From assembly GCA_038251625.1 (NCBI GenBank), contig JBBSBE010000068.1, positions 1 through 21,216 on the forward strand: a stretch of 21,216 bases of DNA, read 5' to 3'. The position numbers and the translations under genes are program-made. Source of the DNA: JBBQXK01 sp038251625. GTDB lineage: Bacteria > Pseudomonadota > Alphaproteobacteria > Rhodobacterales > Rhodobacteraceae. Below the pieces are notes generated by a model. The model was not told the DNA's origin. It did not search any database and saw only the letters and a program-made list of their open reading frames with translations. This document shows positions 1-7,401 of the stretch, piece after piece. Every line of letters begins with the position of its first letter. Position 1 is the first letter of the stretch.

Positions 1-121
1 CGTATGACAGTACCCCTGACCGTCCATCCTTGCCAGAGAAGATGACGGATACACGACAGAGTATCCACAAGCGTGATCGCCTGTGCACAAAATGTTGGAG
101 GTGGGGCGGTCGTCTCGGGTG
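1..121. other. Non-coding edge of the window, downstream of the oxidoreductase gene
   Basis: I find no supportable gene here. A short inverted repeat (GGATAC at 47-52, GTATCC at 61-66) lies downstream of the minus-strand oxidoreductase stop. It could be a weak terminator, but no T-tract follows in either direction. Confidence 0.4.
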
Positions 122-3100
122 TCATTCGGCGGCAAGAGGGGCCGCCCTGCCCGTCTGGAGGGCCGTCAGGATGTCGGTGCGCCGCGCGGCGGCCTTGGCG
201 GCATTGCCCTCTTTCACCGGGCCGAAGCCACGGATCGACAGGGGAAGTTCGGCCAGTTCGCGCAGCAGGGGCAGTTTCGCAGGGCTGTAGTCGGCCAGCG
301 CCATGGCGATGTCGCCTTCGTATTCCGCGATCAGGGCGCGTTCCATGCGGCGCTCAGACAAGCGGGCGAAGGGATCGGCCCATGTTCCACGCAGGGGGCG
401 CAGGCGGGCAAGGAGACGGAAGACGGGCACCATCCACGGGCCGAAGGCGCGTTTTTTGGGCCGGCCCTGCGCATCGCGACCCGGCAGAAGCGGGGGGGCG
501 AGGTGGAAGGTGGGGCGCAATTGGCCGTCAAACTCGGCGCGTGCCTTGTCGAGGGTGGCGAGGTGAAGGCGGGCCACTTCGTATTCGTCCTTGATCGCCA
601 GAAGCTTGTGATAGCCCTTTGCCACACTGTCGCGCAGCGGTTCGGGCGTGCGTTCGACCAGCGCGAGGAAGCGCCGGGCCAGTGCCTCGCCCTCATAGGC
701 GCGCAAGTGATCGGCGCGGAAGGCGATGGGATCGACCTTTGGCGGGTCGGCGGGGGCCAGGATCGCAGCCGCCTTTTGTGGGTTGAGTGTCGCCCAGCGG
801 CCAAGAGCGAAGGCCTGCGTGTTCGCCTTGACCCCGGCGCCGTTCAGCGCGATCGCCTGCAGGATCGCATCGAGACGGATCGGAATCAGCCCCTGCTGCC
901 AGGCGGCGCCGAAGACGATCATGTTGGAATAGATCGAATCGCCCAAGGTGACGCGGGCAAGATCGGACGCATCGAAGAAGCTGACCCTGTCTTGAAGTCT
1001 TGCTTCAAGAGACAGGCGCAACCGGTCGGACGGAATACGGAATTCGGTGTTGCGGGTGAATTCGCCGGTGACAATCTCATGCGCGTTGACCACGGCGCCG
1101 GTGCGCCCTGTGGTCATCAGGCCCAGCGTCTTGGCACCGGCGGTCACCACCAGATCGCCGCCGATCACCGCGTCCGCCTCGCCCACCGCCACACGGATGG
1201 CCGAGATATCCTCGGGCCGGTTGGCAAGGCGGCAGTGGATGTGCACCGCACCACCCTTCTGCGCGAGGCCCGCCATTTCCATCATCCCCGCGCCCTTGCC
1301 ATCAAGATGTGCGGCCATGGCAAGGATCGCACCAACCGTCACCACGCCCGTACCGCCAACGCCGGTGATGACCACGTTGTGCGTGCCGTTGATCGCGGGC
1401 AGCGTGGGTGCGGGCAGGTCACCCACCTCAACCGACGCGGTTGCCGATTTCCGGGGGGTGGCCCCTTCCAGCGTGACGAAGGACGGGCAGAAGCCCTGCA
1501 CGCAAGAGAAATCCTTGTTGCACGAGGATTGGTCGATGGCGCGCTTGCGGCCCAGTTCCGTCTCGACCGGCACGATGGCCACGCAGTTCGACTGCACCCC
1601 GCAATCGCCGCAGCCTTCGCAGACGTCTGTGTTGATGAACACGCGCTTGTCGGGGTCGGGGAAGGTGCCGCGCTTGCGGCGACGGCGCTTTTCGGCGGCG
1701 CAGGTCTGAACGTAAACGATGGCCGACACGCCCTTGATCTGACTGAAACTTTCCTGAACCGTCGGCATCTCTTCGCGGGTGTGCTTCATCACTTCCGCGG
1801 GGAAAAGATTTGGAAAGACGTTTTCCTTGGGGTCGTAGACGGCAGCCACCGACTTCACCCCCATCGCCAGCAATTCGCGGGTGATCTGATAGGCGGTCAA
1901 CCCGCCTTCGTTGCCCTGCCCGCCGGTCATCGCCACGGCATCGTTGAACAAAATCTTGTAGGTAATGGTCGTGCCTGCCTGCAGCGCATGGCGGATGGCG
2001 AGGATGCCCGAATGATTGTACGTGCCGTCGCCGAGGTTCTGGAACACGTGATCCCGGGTTGAGAACGGCGCCTCGCCCACCCAGTTGGCGCCTTCGCCCC
2101 CCATCTGGGTAAAGCCGATGGTTTCGCGGTCCATCCACTGCGCCATGAAGTGGCAGCCGATCCCGGCATAGGCGCGGCTGCCTGCGGGCACCTTGGTCGA
2201 TGTATTGTGGGGGCAGCCCGCACAGAAATAGGGAAGCCGCGCGGCAAGATCCTTTGCATTGTCCGATTTTCTTGCCTCATCAAGGCGCTGCAGGGCGGCC
2301 TTAACAGCATCTGTGCCGCGCCCTTCCTCGATCAGGATGCTGCCCAGCCGTTCCGCGACCATGATCGGGTCAAGCGCCATGCGGACCGGAAACAACTCTT
2401 CTGCATGCGGGCCGCCTTTCCGTCCGCCATAGACCCTGCGGCCGCGCAGATCGGCAAAGATCGCCTCCTTGATCTGCACCTCGATCAGCTTGCGCTTTTC
2501 CTCGACCACGATGATGAGGTCGAGCCCTTCGGCCCAGTCGTGGAAGCCGTCCATATCCAGCGGGAAGGTCTGACCCACCTTGTAGGTGCTGATCCCCAGA
2601 CGCTCGGCCTCGGGCGCATCGATGCCGAGGAGCGCCAGCGCATGCACCAGATCGAGCCAGTTCTTGCCCGCCGCCACAAGGCCGATCTTTGCGCCAGGTT
2701 TGCCCCAGATGCGCTTGTCCATGCCGTTCGCGCGGCTGAACGCCTCGGCCGCGACGCGCTTGTGATCGACAACGCGGGCCTCTTGCGTGATCCAGTGATC
2801 GCGCAGGCGGATGTTCAGCCCGTCCTCGGGCAGGGCATAGGCGGGCAGGGAAAAGGCCATCCGGTCGGGGCGGCCATCCACAACTGCAGTGGCCTCGACC
2901 GTGTCTTTCATCGTCTTCAGGCCCACCCAGAGCCCGGAATAGCGACTGAGCGCCCAGCCATAGAGGCCGTAATCCAGAATTTCCTGCACCCCCGCAGGGC
3001 TGACGATGGGCATGTAGGCATCCACCATCGCCCAGTCGGACTGGTGACAGGTGGTGGAGGATTCGCCAGTGTGATCGTCACCCATGGCCATCAGCACACC

Positions 3101-3514
3101 GCCGCGCGGCGAGGTGCCCGCCATATTGCCGTGCCGCATCACGTCGCCCGAGCGGTCCACCCCCGGGCCCTTGCCGTACCAAAGCGCGAACACGCCATCA
3201 AAGCGCCCTTCCCCGCGCAGTTCCGCCTGCTGGCTGCCCCAGACCGCCGTCGCGGCAAGATCCTCGTTGAGGCCGGGCTGAAAGGTGATGTCATTGGCCG
3301 ACAACAACGTGCCAGCGCGTGCCATCTGCATGTCGACAGCCCCAAGGGGCGAGCCGCGATAGCCCGTCACGTAGCCCGCCGTGTTCCAGCCCGCCGCCCT
3401 GTCACGCGCCTTCTGCATCAGCATCAGGCGCACAAGCGCCTGCGTGCCGTTCAGCAAGACCGGCGATTTGGCAAGATCGAAGCGGTCGGCGAGTGTAATC
3501 TCTTGCTTGCTCAA
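122..3514 (-). CDS. Indolepyruvate:ferredoxin oxidoreductase, fused alpha/beta type
   Basis: This 1130-residue cytoplasmic 2-oxoacid oxidoreductase is expected to decarboxylate aryl-pyruvates (indolepyruvate, phenylpyruvate) to aryl-acetyl-CoA, using thiamine diphosphate and iron-sulfur clusters. Family members act in aromatic amino acid breakdown. The N-terminal part carries the pyrimidine-binding region (YVTGYRGSPLG near residue 50). CAGCPHNTS near 430 and LGDGTYNHSG near 490 belong to the TPP-binding part. A ferredoxin-like cysteine cluster (CEGCGDCGVQSNC, then CNKDFSCVQGFC) falls at about 630-680. From about 705 the beta/gamma-like domain begins with ITGVGGTGVVTVG and continues to the end. 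The length fits the fused proteobacterial form, in which IorA and IorB are one chain. The ATG at 3514 gives the expected N-terminus. It is divergent from the LysR gene, and an inverted repeat about 40 bases before its start suggests control by that regulator. Aryl-pyruvate specificity is inferred from family; branched-chain 2-oxoacids are an alternative. Confidence 0.93.
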   Translation of the reverse strand: MSKQEITLADRFDLAKSPVLLNGTQALVRLMLMQKARDRAAGWNTAGYVTGYRGSPLGAVDMQMARAGTLLSANDITFQPGLNEDLAATAVWGSQQAELRGEGRFDGVFALWYGKGPGVDRSGDVMRHGNMAGTSPRGGVLMAMGDDHTGESSTTCHQSDWAMVDAYMPIVSPAGVQEILDYGLYGWALSRYSGLWVGLKTMKDTVEATAVVDGRPDRMAFSLPAYALPEDGLNIRLRDHWITQEARVVDHKRVAAEAFSRANGMDKRIWGKPGAKIGLVAAGKNWLDLVHALALLGIDAPEAERLGISTYKVGQTFPLDMDGFHDWAEGLDLIIVVEEKRKLIEVQIKEAIFADLRGRRVYGGRKGGPHAEELFPVRMALDPIMVAERLGSILIEEGRGTDAVKAALQRLDEARKSDNAKDLAARLPYFCAGCPHNTSTKVPAGSRAYAGIGCHFMAQWMDRETIGFTQMGGEGANWVGEAPFSTRDHVFQNLGDGTYNHSGILAIRHALQAGTTITYKILFNDAVAMTGGQGNEGGLTAYQITRELLAMGVKSVAAVYDPKENVFPNLFPAEVMKHTREEMPTVQESFSQIKGVSAIVYVQTCAAEKRRRRKRGTFPDPDKRVFINTDVCEGCGDCGVQSNCVAIVPVETELGRKRAIDQSSCNKDFSCVQGFCPSFVTLEGATPRKSATASVEVGDLPAPTLPAINGTHNVVITGVGGTGVVTVGAILAMAAHLDGKGAGMMEMAGLAQKGGAVHIHCRLANRPEDISAIRVAVGEADAVIGGDLVVTAGAKTLGLMTTGRTGAVVNAHEIVTGEFTRNTEFRIPSDRLRLSLEARLQDRVSFFDASDLARVTLGDSIYSNMIVFGAAWQQGLIPIRLDAILQAIALNGAGVKANTQAFALGRWATLNPQKAAAILAPADPPKVDPIAFRADHLRAYEGEALARRFLALVERTPEPLRDSVAKGYHKLLAIKDEYEVARLHLATLDKARAEFDGQLRPTFHLAPPLLPGRDAQGRPKKRAFGPWMVPVFRLLARLRPLRGTWADPFARLSERRMERALIAEYEGDIAMALADYSPAKLPLLRELAELPLSIRGFGPVKEGNAAKAAARRTDILTALQTGRAAPLAAE

Positions 3515-3554
3515 CGTGCATCTCCCCCCGGAACCTGCGCGGATTTACGGCATG

Positions 3555-3577
3555 GTAGGTCACGTTTGCTGACCTAC
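3555..3577. promoter_or_regulatory. Perfect inverted repeat, candidate LysR-type operator
   Basis: The sequence is GTAGGTCA, seven bases, TGACCTAC, with all eight pairs perfect. The symmetric T at 3560 and A at 3572 give the T-N11-A geometry of LysR boxes. It lies between the divergent oxidoreductase (start 3514) and lysR (start 3673), where such a regulator would bind. That it is the operator of this LysR is inference; another regulator could own it. Confidence 0.6.
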
Positions 3578-3672
3578 AAAGCGTTTTTTCCATCGCTCTG
3601 TCATTTTAAGGTTAGCATGGCTAGATAGCGAAAGCGCGGAAAGCGCGCACCCGATTGCGTGATGAGAGTTGT

Positions 3673-4569
3673 ATGATGGACTGGGACAAGCTGCGGATTT
3701 TCCACGCGGTGGCGGCGGCGGGCAGCCTGACGCATGCCGGCGACACGCTGCATCTGAGCCAGTCGGCGGTCAGCCGCCAGATCCGGGCGCTGGAAGAGAC
3801 GCTGAATGTCACGCTTTTTCACCGCCACGCGCGGGGGTTGATTCTGACCGAGCAGGGCGAATTGCTGTTTGATGCGACGCAAGCGATGGTCAAACGCCTC
3901 GACGCCGCCGCTGCCCGTATCCGCGACAGCGAGGATGAGGTGTTTGGCGAGCTGCGTGTGACCACGACCACGGGGTTTGGCACGCTGTGGCTGGCCCCCC
4001 GGCTGCCAGCACTTTACAAGAAGTTCCCCAGCCTCAAGATCGACCTGATGCTGGAAGAGCGCGTGCTCGATCTGCCGATGCGCGAGGCCGATGTGGCGAT
4101 CCGGATGAAAGAGCCAAGCCAGGCCGACCTGATCCGGCGGCGGTTGATGAACATCCGCATGCAGCTTTACGCGACGCCTGAATACATCGCGCAATCGGGG
4201 ATGCCCGCCACGATGGCGGATTTCGGCCAACACCGGCTGATCTGCCAGCATGCGGGCACGCCGCAGGTCGCGGCAGGGGCGCTGCTGGTGCAGCAACTGA
4301 TGACCTATGACATCCCGTCGATGCTGACGGTCAACAACTACTTTGGCGTGTTGCAGGGGGTTCTGAGCCATCTGGGCATCGGCGTGCTGCCGGATTACCT
4401 GACAGAGGATTTTCCCAGTCTTGTAAGGGTCTTGCCGGATGTGCAGTCAGCCGAGGTGCCGGTGTTTCTGGCCTACCCCGAGGAGCTGCGGCATTCCAAG
4501 CGGGTGGCTGCGTTCCGCGATTTCGTGACCGAGGAAATCTTTACTTACCGCAAGCGGCAGCAGATGTGA
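3673..4569 (+). CDS. LysR-family transcriptional regulator
   Basis: This 298-residue DNA-binding regulator has the standard LysR layout. A winged helix-turn-helix occupies roughly residues 5-62, with the recognition stretch LSQSAVSRQIRALEE, followed by a periplasmic-binding-protein-like effector domain (about 90-295). The start at ATG 3673 (or the adjacent ATG 3676) is preferred because GAGAG lies four bases upstream and the family's N-terminus begins right there; the in-frame TTG at 3655 would add six unlikely residues. It is divergent from the indolepyruvate oxidoreductase, the usual arrangement of a LysR protein with its target, and the inverted repeat at 3555-3577 supports that. The effector is unknown; an aryl-pyruvate or related acid is a guess. 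A hairpin follows the stop. Confidence 0.92.
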   Translation: MMDWDKLRIFHAVAAAGSLTHAGDTLHLSQSAVSRQIRALEETLNVTLFHRHARGLILTEQGELLFDATQAMVKRLDAAAARIRDSEDEVFGELRVTTTTGFGTLWLAPRLPALYKKFPSLKIDLMLEERVLDLPMREADVAIRMKEPSQADLIRRRLMNIRMQLYATPEYIAQSGMPATMADFGQHRLICQHAGTPQVAAGALLVQQLMTYDIPSMLTVNNYFGVLQGVLSHLGIGVLPDYLTEDFPSLVRVLPDVQSAEVPVFLAYPEELRHSKRVAAFRDFVTEEIFTYRKRQQM

Positions 4570-4612
4570 CGCAGCGTCATGCACGCAATGCATGTCCGGC
4601 ATGTGCGCTGCG
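4570..4612 (+). repeat. Long imperfect hairpin directly after the lysR stop
   Basis: The outer arms CGCAGCG (4570-4576) and CGCTGCG (4606-4612) are complementary, and CATGC (4578-4582) can pair with GCATG (4599-4603). Alternatively CATGCA (4578-4583) pairs with TGCATG (4589-4594). It begins one base after the TGA. There is no T-tract, so it may be an mRNA 3'-end stabiliser or weak terminator. Confidence 0.5.
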
Positions 4613-4626
4613 CGCAGGTAGCACCC

Positions 4627-4655
4627 TTGATCGGATGGTCAAAGCCACCTAATTC
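4627..4655 (+). promoter_or_regulatory. Candidate promoter of the small RNA
   Basis: TTGATC (4627-4632) and TAATTC (4650-4655) are separated by 17 bases, placing a transcription start near 4661-4662, exactly where the first hairpin of the candidate small RNA begins. The -10 is a poor sigma-70 match. Read as TGATC-N17-TAA, it resembles the stress sigma factor RpoE promoters described in Rhodobacter. Which sigma factor applies is undecided. Confidence 0.35.
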
Positions 4656-4660
4656 GGGAT

Positions 4661-4737
4661 CATGGAAGCGGTGGATTTTCCATCGCGTTCATACCTCCCT
4701 GTTGGACTTTGGCCGAGCTTTTGCTCGGCCTTTTTTT
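4661..4737 (+). ncRNA. Candidate trans-acting small RNA with anti-Shine-Dalgarno stretch
   Basis: This stretch of about 77 bases between lysR and the convergent sigma gene has the build of a bacterial regulatory RNA. A 5' hairpin (ATGGAA 4662-4667 with TTCCAT 4678-4683, ten-base loop) comes first. A predicted single-stranded stretch containing ACCTCCCT (4693-4700), complementary to ribosome-binding sites, follows, and then a perfect 8-bp terminator hairpin with seven T. Nothing in it codes for a convincing protein. CCTCCC-type motifs are known in stress-induced Rhodobacter small RNAs, but I cannot assign it to a named family. It could instead be the processed 3' UTR of lysR. Confidence 0.5.
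4711..4737 (+). terminator. Rho-independent terminator
   Basis: GGCCGAGC (4711-4718), a TTTT loop and GCTCGGCC (4723-4730) form a perfect 8-bp stem, followed by TTTTTTT (4731-4737). The T-tract fixes the direction as plus. It ends the candidate small RNA and any lysR read-through. Confidence 0.9.
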
Positions 4738-4758
4738 GGTCTGAAGGGCAATTGCCTT

Positions 4759-5943
4759 TCATTCAGGCAGATTGGCGCATCGGTGGGTCAGAAACAGGGC
4801 GTCAGCGGAAGACGCGACACCTGAAATCGCGCGTGCATAGGCGGCCCGAGATTCGGCTATCCTGCCCAATCGCGCCAGAACGTCGGCGGTGGCCGCATGG
4901 TAGGGTTGATACCCGGCCAGGTCTTGCAACAGAGGTTCAAGCAAGCGCCACGCGGCAGCAGGTTCGCCCGCCTCTGCGATGGCCACGGCGCGGTTGAGGC
5001 GGATAACGGGCGTGGGCTCCATCCGCAGCAGGCTGTCGTAGAGAAGCGCGATCTGCAGCCAATCGGTGGGCGGGGGCGCGCTGTGCAGCGATGCGATGGC
5101 CGCCTTGATCTGGAAGGGGCCGGGCGTGTGGCGTGCGATGGCGCGGTCGAGGGTGGCGAGCCCCTCCGCGATCATCCCCGCGTCCCAGAGCGTTCTGGAC
5201 TGGTGGGCGGGCGGTACGGTCGCCCCGTCCGGCCCGATCCGCGCGGCGCGGCGCCCGTGGGTGAGCAGCATCAGCGCAAGGCAGCCTTCGGTTTCAGCCT
5301 CGCCGGGGCGCAGATGGTCGATCAGGCGGGCCAGAAAGACCGCTTCTTCGCACAGATCCCGCCCCGGGGACCCGGAATAGCCTGCATTGAAGATCAGGTA
5401 GATAACGGCCAACACGGCCTCCAGCCGCGCGGCCCAGTCTTCCGGTCCGGGCACGACGAAGGGGATACCCGCCGCGCCGATCTTGGCCTTGGCACGGCTG
5501 AGGCGCTGGCCCATCGTGGTGTCGCGGTCAAGAAAGGCCCGGGCGATTTCGGGCGTGGTAAGGCCACCAATCGTGCGCAGTGTCAGCGCCACGCGGCTTT
5601 TCAGGTCAAGCGCGGGGTGGCAGCAGGTAAAGATGAGGCGCAGGCGGTCATCGGGGATGTCCATCGGGTCGGGTGCCCTCTCTTCGGCCAGAAGCGTCAG
5701 CGTGGCTGCCCCCTGCCCGTCGCGCGCGCCCTTGCGGTGTCGGTCGATGGCGCGGCGCAGGGCCGTGCGCAACAGCCAGCCCTCGGGGCGGTCGGGAATG
5801 CCGCTGCGCGGCCAGTGCAGATGGGCGGCAACAAAAGCCTCCTGCAAGGCATCCTCGGCGGCGGCAAAGTCACCGGTGCGGGCGATCAGGGCGGCCAGAA
5901 GCCGCCCCCGATCTTCGCGTGCGATGCGGGTAAGGGCCTCCAT
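4759..5943 (-). CDS. ECF42-type RNA polymerase sigma factor with C-terminal TPR-like extension
   Basis: This 394-residue extracytoplasmic-function sigma factor has region 2 at about residues 10-75 (AAEDALQEAFVAAHLHW, then PEGWLLRTALRRAIDRHR). Region 4 lies at about 110-165, with the helix-turn-helix TTPEIARAFLDRDTTMGQRLSR. A helical extension of about 210 residues follows, with TPR-like features (ALLYDSLLRMEPTPVIRLNRAVAIAEAG; RLGRIAESRAAYARAI). That extension, the absence of an anti-sigma gene and the DGPF partner next door define group ECF42, whose extension is thought to control activity. The gene begins directly after the DGPF stop (TGAATG on the minus strand), so translation is probably coupled. 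An upstream element matching the ECF42 promoter suggests positive autoregulation. The inducing signal is unknown. Because the group is well defined, I am confident of the family but not of the physiological role. Confidence 0.93.
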   Translation of the reverse strand: MEALTRIAREDRGRLLAALIARTGDFAAAEDALQEAFVAAHLHWPRSGIPDRPEGWLLRTALRRAIDRHRKGARDGQGAATLTLLAEERAPDPMDIPDDRLRLIFTCCHPALDLKSRVALTLRTIGGLTTPEIARAFLDRDTTMGQRLSRAKAKIGAAGIPFVVPGPEDWAARLEAVLAVIYLIFNAGYSGSPGRDLCEEAVFLARLIDHLRPGEAETEGCLALMLLTHGRRAARIGPDGATVPPAHQSRTLWDAGMIAEGLATLDRAIARHTPGPFQIKAAIASLHSAPPPTDWLQIALLYDSLLRMEPTPVIRLNRAVAIAEAGEPAAAWRLLEPLLQDLAGYQPYHAATADVLARLGRIAESRAAYARAISGVASSADALFLTHRCANLPE

Positions 5944-6291
5944 TCACCACACGACTAGGGGGCGCAGTTCGACCGTGCCGTAGCTTGCCGTGGGAATCAT
6001 CGCGGCATAGCGGATTGCGGTATCAAGGTCGGGCGCTTGGAAGATGTAGTACCCGCCCAGATGCTCTTTCGTCTCGGCAAAGGGGCCGTCCATGGTTTCG
6101 ACCTTGCCCCCCGTCACACTGACCGAGGTGGCGGTATCGACGCCCTGCAACGCATCACCCGACACGAAGGCGCCCGCCTCGCGCAGCATGGTGGTAAAGG
6201 CAGTGTAGCCTTGCATCATCGTCGCGAATTCGGGCGTGCCGTGGCGCGGCCCGAGGGCGGGATCGGAATAGATCAGAGCCATGTATTGCAT
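5944..6291 (-). CDS. DGPF-domain (YCII-related) protein
   Basis: This 115-residue soluble protein belongs to the YCII-related superfamily. The family signature DGPF is present at residues 68-71 (METM before, AETKEHLGGYYIF after). No enzymatic role is established for these proteins; they nearly always accompany ECF42 sigma factors and are their usual targets. The ATG at 6291 is supported by AGGAGA about seven bases upstream; a second Met at residue 4 is possible but has no better ribosome site. Its TGA abuts the ATG of the sigma gene. The two form one operon read from the element at 6346-6372. Confidence 0.92.
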   Translation of the reverse strand: MQYMALIYSDPALGPRHGTPEFATMMQGYTAFTTMLREAGAFVSGDALQGVDTATSVSVTGGKVETMDGPFAETKEHLGGYYIFQAPDLDTAIRYAAMIPTASYGTVELRPLVVW

Positions 6292-6345
6292 GCCGTGTCT
6301 CCTGTGGCGCGTGGAGGCGGGACTATCCCGTTCTCTACCCCCAAG

Positions 6346-6372
6346 GACGCTGGCGGTGGTGCGTTTTCGACA
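6346..6372 (-). promoter_or_regulatory. ECF42-type promoter of the DGPF-sigma operon
   Basis: On the minus strand the sequence reads TGTCGA (6372-6367), 17 bases, CGTC (6349-6346). The published ECF42 target consensus is TGTCGA in the -35 region and CGA/TC in the -10 region, so both elements match. A start near 6338 would leave a leader of about 47 bases before the DGPF ATG. Autoregulation by the sigma factor encoded just downstream is the simplest reading. Confidence 0.75.
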
Positions 6373-6415
6373 GCGCCCACGGAAATTCTGCGCAACCCCG
6401 GCGACAAATCAAATG

Positions 6416-6440
6416 GGAACGATCTCGGCCGGGCCGCGTT
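6416..6440 (+). promoter_or_regulatory. EcfG-type general stress promoter of the first PRC-barrel gene
   Basis: GGAAC (6416-6420), 16 bases and CGTT (6437-6440) match exactly the alphaproteobacterial EcfG consensus GGAAC-N16/17-CGTT. A start near 6447 gives a leader of about 40 bases to the first ATG at 6487. The same element recurs before the second PRC-barrel gene, which strengthens both calls. Confidence 0.75.
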
Positions 6441-6466
6441 TGCCCTGCGTGACAAGTGACCCCTGG

Positions 6467-6514
6467 AAAAAAGTAAAGGAAACGTAATGCAAAAAAGTAA
6501 AGGAAACGTAATGC
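6467..6514 (+). repeat. Perfect 24-bp tandem duplication of ribosome site plus start codon
   Basis: Copies at 6467-6490 and 6491-6514 are identical. Each contains six A, GTAAAGGAAACGTA and ATGC, that is a Shine-Dalgarno core (AAAGGA), a short spacer and an ATG. Because 24 is divisible by three, both ATGs (6487 and 6511) are in the same frame. Confidence 0.97.
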
Positions 6515-6963
6515 TTAGCATTCGCACATTTCTGGCAACCTCGGCCATCGCGCTGACGGCAGCCCTGCCCGTCGCTGCAGCCGACCTTTCGCCCGAAACC
6601 GGCATGAGTTCGTCGCGTCCCGCAGGATCGGGCTCCAACATCGGCGCCGGCAACACGACGGCGGGCGTCGCAGGCTCGACCGGCAGTGTTACCAAAGGTT
6701 CGGCCGCCTATACCGACGCCATGGTCTATGCCAGCGCCTTCATGGGCGATCAGGTGATGAGCCGCGATGGCAAATTCGTGGGCATGATCGACAAGGTGGA
6801 AGTGGATCAGACCGGCAACTACATGCTGACCATCGATCTGGACGATGGCACCTATGGCCCCAATACCGAGGTTGAGCTGACCGTGGACAAGACCACGAAA
6901 GCGGATGGCAAGCTGAACCTTGGCTGGACCGAATCTGAATTCAAGGCGCGCGCCGAAGGCTGA
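6487..6963 (+). CDS. Exported PRC-barrel domain protein (first of two)
   Basis: From the first ATG the protein has 158 residues; from the second ATG (6511) it has 150. The signal peptide core is FLATSAIALTAALPVAAA, with a likely cut before DLSPE, so the mature protein should be periplasmic or cell-surface. A Gly/Ser/Thr-rich linker (about residues 38-70) precedes the PRC-barrel-like domain (AFMGDQVMSRDGKFVGMIDKVEVDQTGNYMLTIDLDDG). PRC barrels are small beta-barrels found in RNA-processing, photosynthetic and stress proteins; no enzymatic role is implied. The native N-terminus probably starts at 6511, since the first ATG only adds the polar peptide MQKSKGNV. An EcfG-type promoter lies upstream and a terminator downstream, so it is probably a single-gene stress unit. 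A similar exported PRC-barrel protein follows. Confidence 0.88.
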   Translation: MQKSKGNVMLSIRTFLATSAIALTAALPVAAADLSPETGMSSSRPAGSGSNIGAGNTTAGVAGSTGSVTKGSAAYTDAMVYASAFMGDQVMSRDGKFVGMIDKVEVDQTGNYMLTIDLDDGTYGPNTEVELTVDKTTKADGKLNLGWTESEFKARAEG

Positions 6964-6990
6964 CGCGACCGACCCCGACATCGTGATGAG

Positions 6991-7026
6991 CGGCCCGGCA
7001 GAGCGATCTGTCGGGCCGTTTGCTTT
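6991..7026 (+). terminator. Rho-independent terminator after the first PRC-barrel gene
   Basis: A 12-bp stem forms between 6991-7002 (CGGCCCGGCAGA) and 7007-7018 (TCTGTCGGGCCG), with one G-U pair and a GCGA loop. TTTGCTTT follows. It lies 27 bases after the stop codon. Confidence 0.85.
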
Positions 7027-7401
7027 GCACCCGCCTGTAGCCCCCCTGCGCGCCTTGCGCGGGATCCAGATTGCCCCCGGCACCGAAGAGCGAACGCGAG
7101 GGGCGTGTCTGCCCCGCCCTTTTGCCGTTCCCTGCCCTTCGGCGCCGTCGCCGCCCGCGCGGGAGTATTCGATTCCGGCGTCCACGATGGCGCGCTGGCG
7201 GGTGCGTTGGCCCCCGATGCGGCGCGATCACAGCGAAGTTATGGCGTTCATCCCGGGCCATGCAAAGCAGTGCTGTCGACCTGCCGCATCGCCAACATAG
7301 AAAGGGGTCCGACGCCGCAGCAGGATGCGGTGACTGGTGGCACGGGGCCCCGCAATGCGGCCGGAAACACCGCACTTTCCCCGGCTTTGGCATCTGCGCA
7401 A
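7027..7401. other. Intergenic stretch without a supportable gene
   Basis: Between the first terminator and the promoter at 7402 I see no reading frame with a ribosome site or protein-like sequence. The open frame running into the next gene has low-complexity Arg/Pro content typical of spurious high-GC frames. GGGGC and GCCCC near 7099-7114 could form a small hairpin. Nothing else stands out. Confidence 0.5.

Noticed and set aside
62..89. DnaA-box-like TATCCACA and a TGTGCACA nearby, possible origin
   Set aside because: Only one imperfect box, no AT-rich region, no cluster, and no origin-associated genes in the window.
83..2062. Open frame of 659 codons antisense to the oxidoreductase
   Set aside because: Shadow of the minus-strand gene caused by high GC at third positions; no ribosome site and no recognisable domain. 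The same applies to the antisense frame 2150-3628.
4897..5958. Open frame of 353 codons antisense to the sigma factor
   Set aside because: Shadow frame; the sigma factor on the other strand has full family motifs.
7188..7300. Small frame MARWRVRWPPMRRDHSE... between the PRC-barrel genes
   Set aside because: No ribosome site and a random basic composition.
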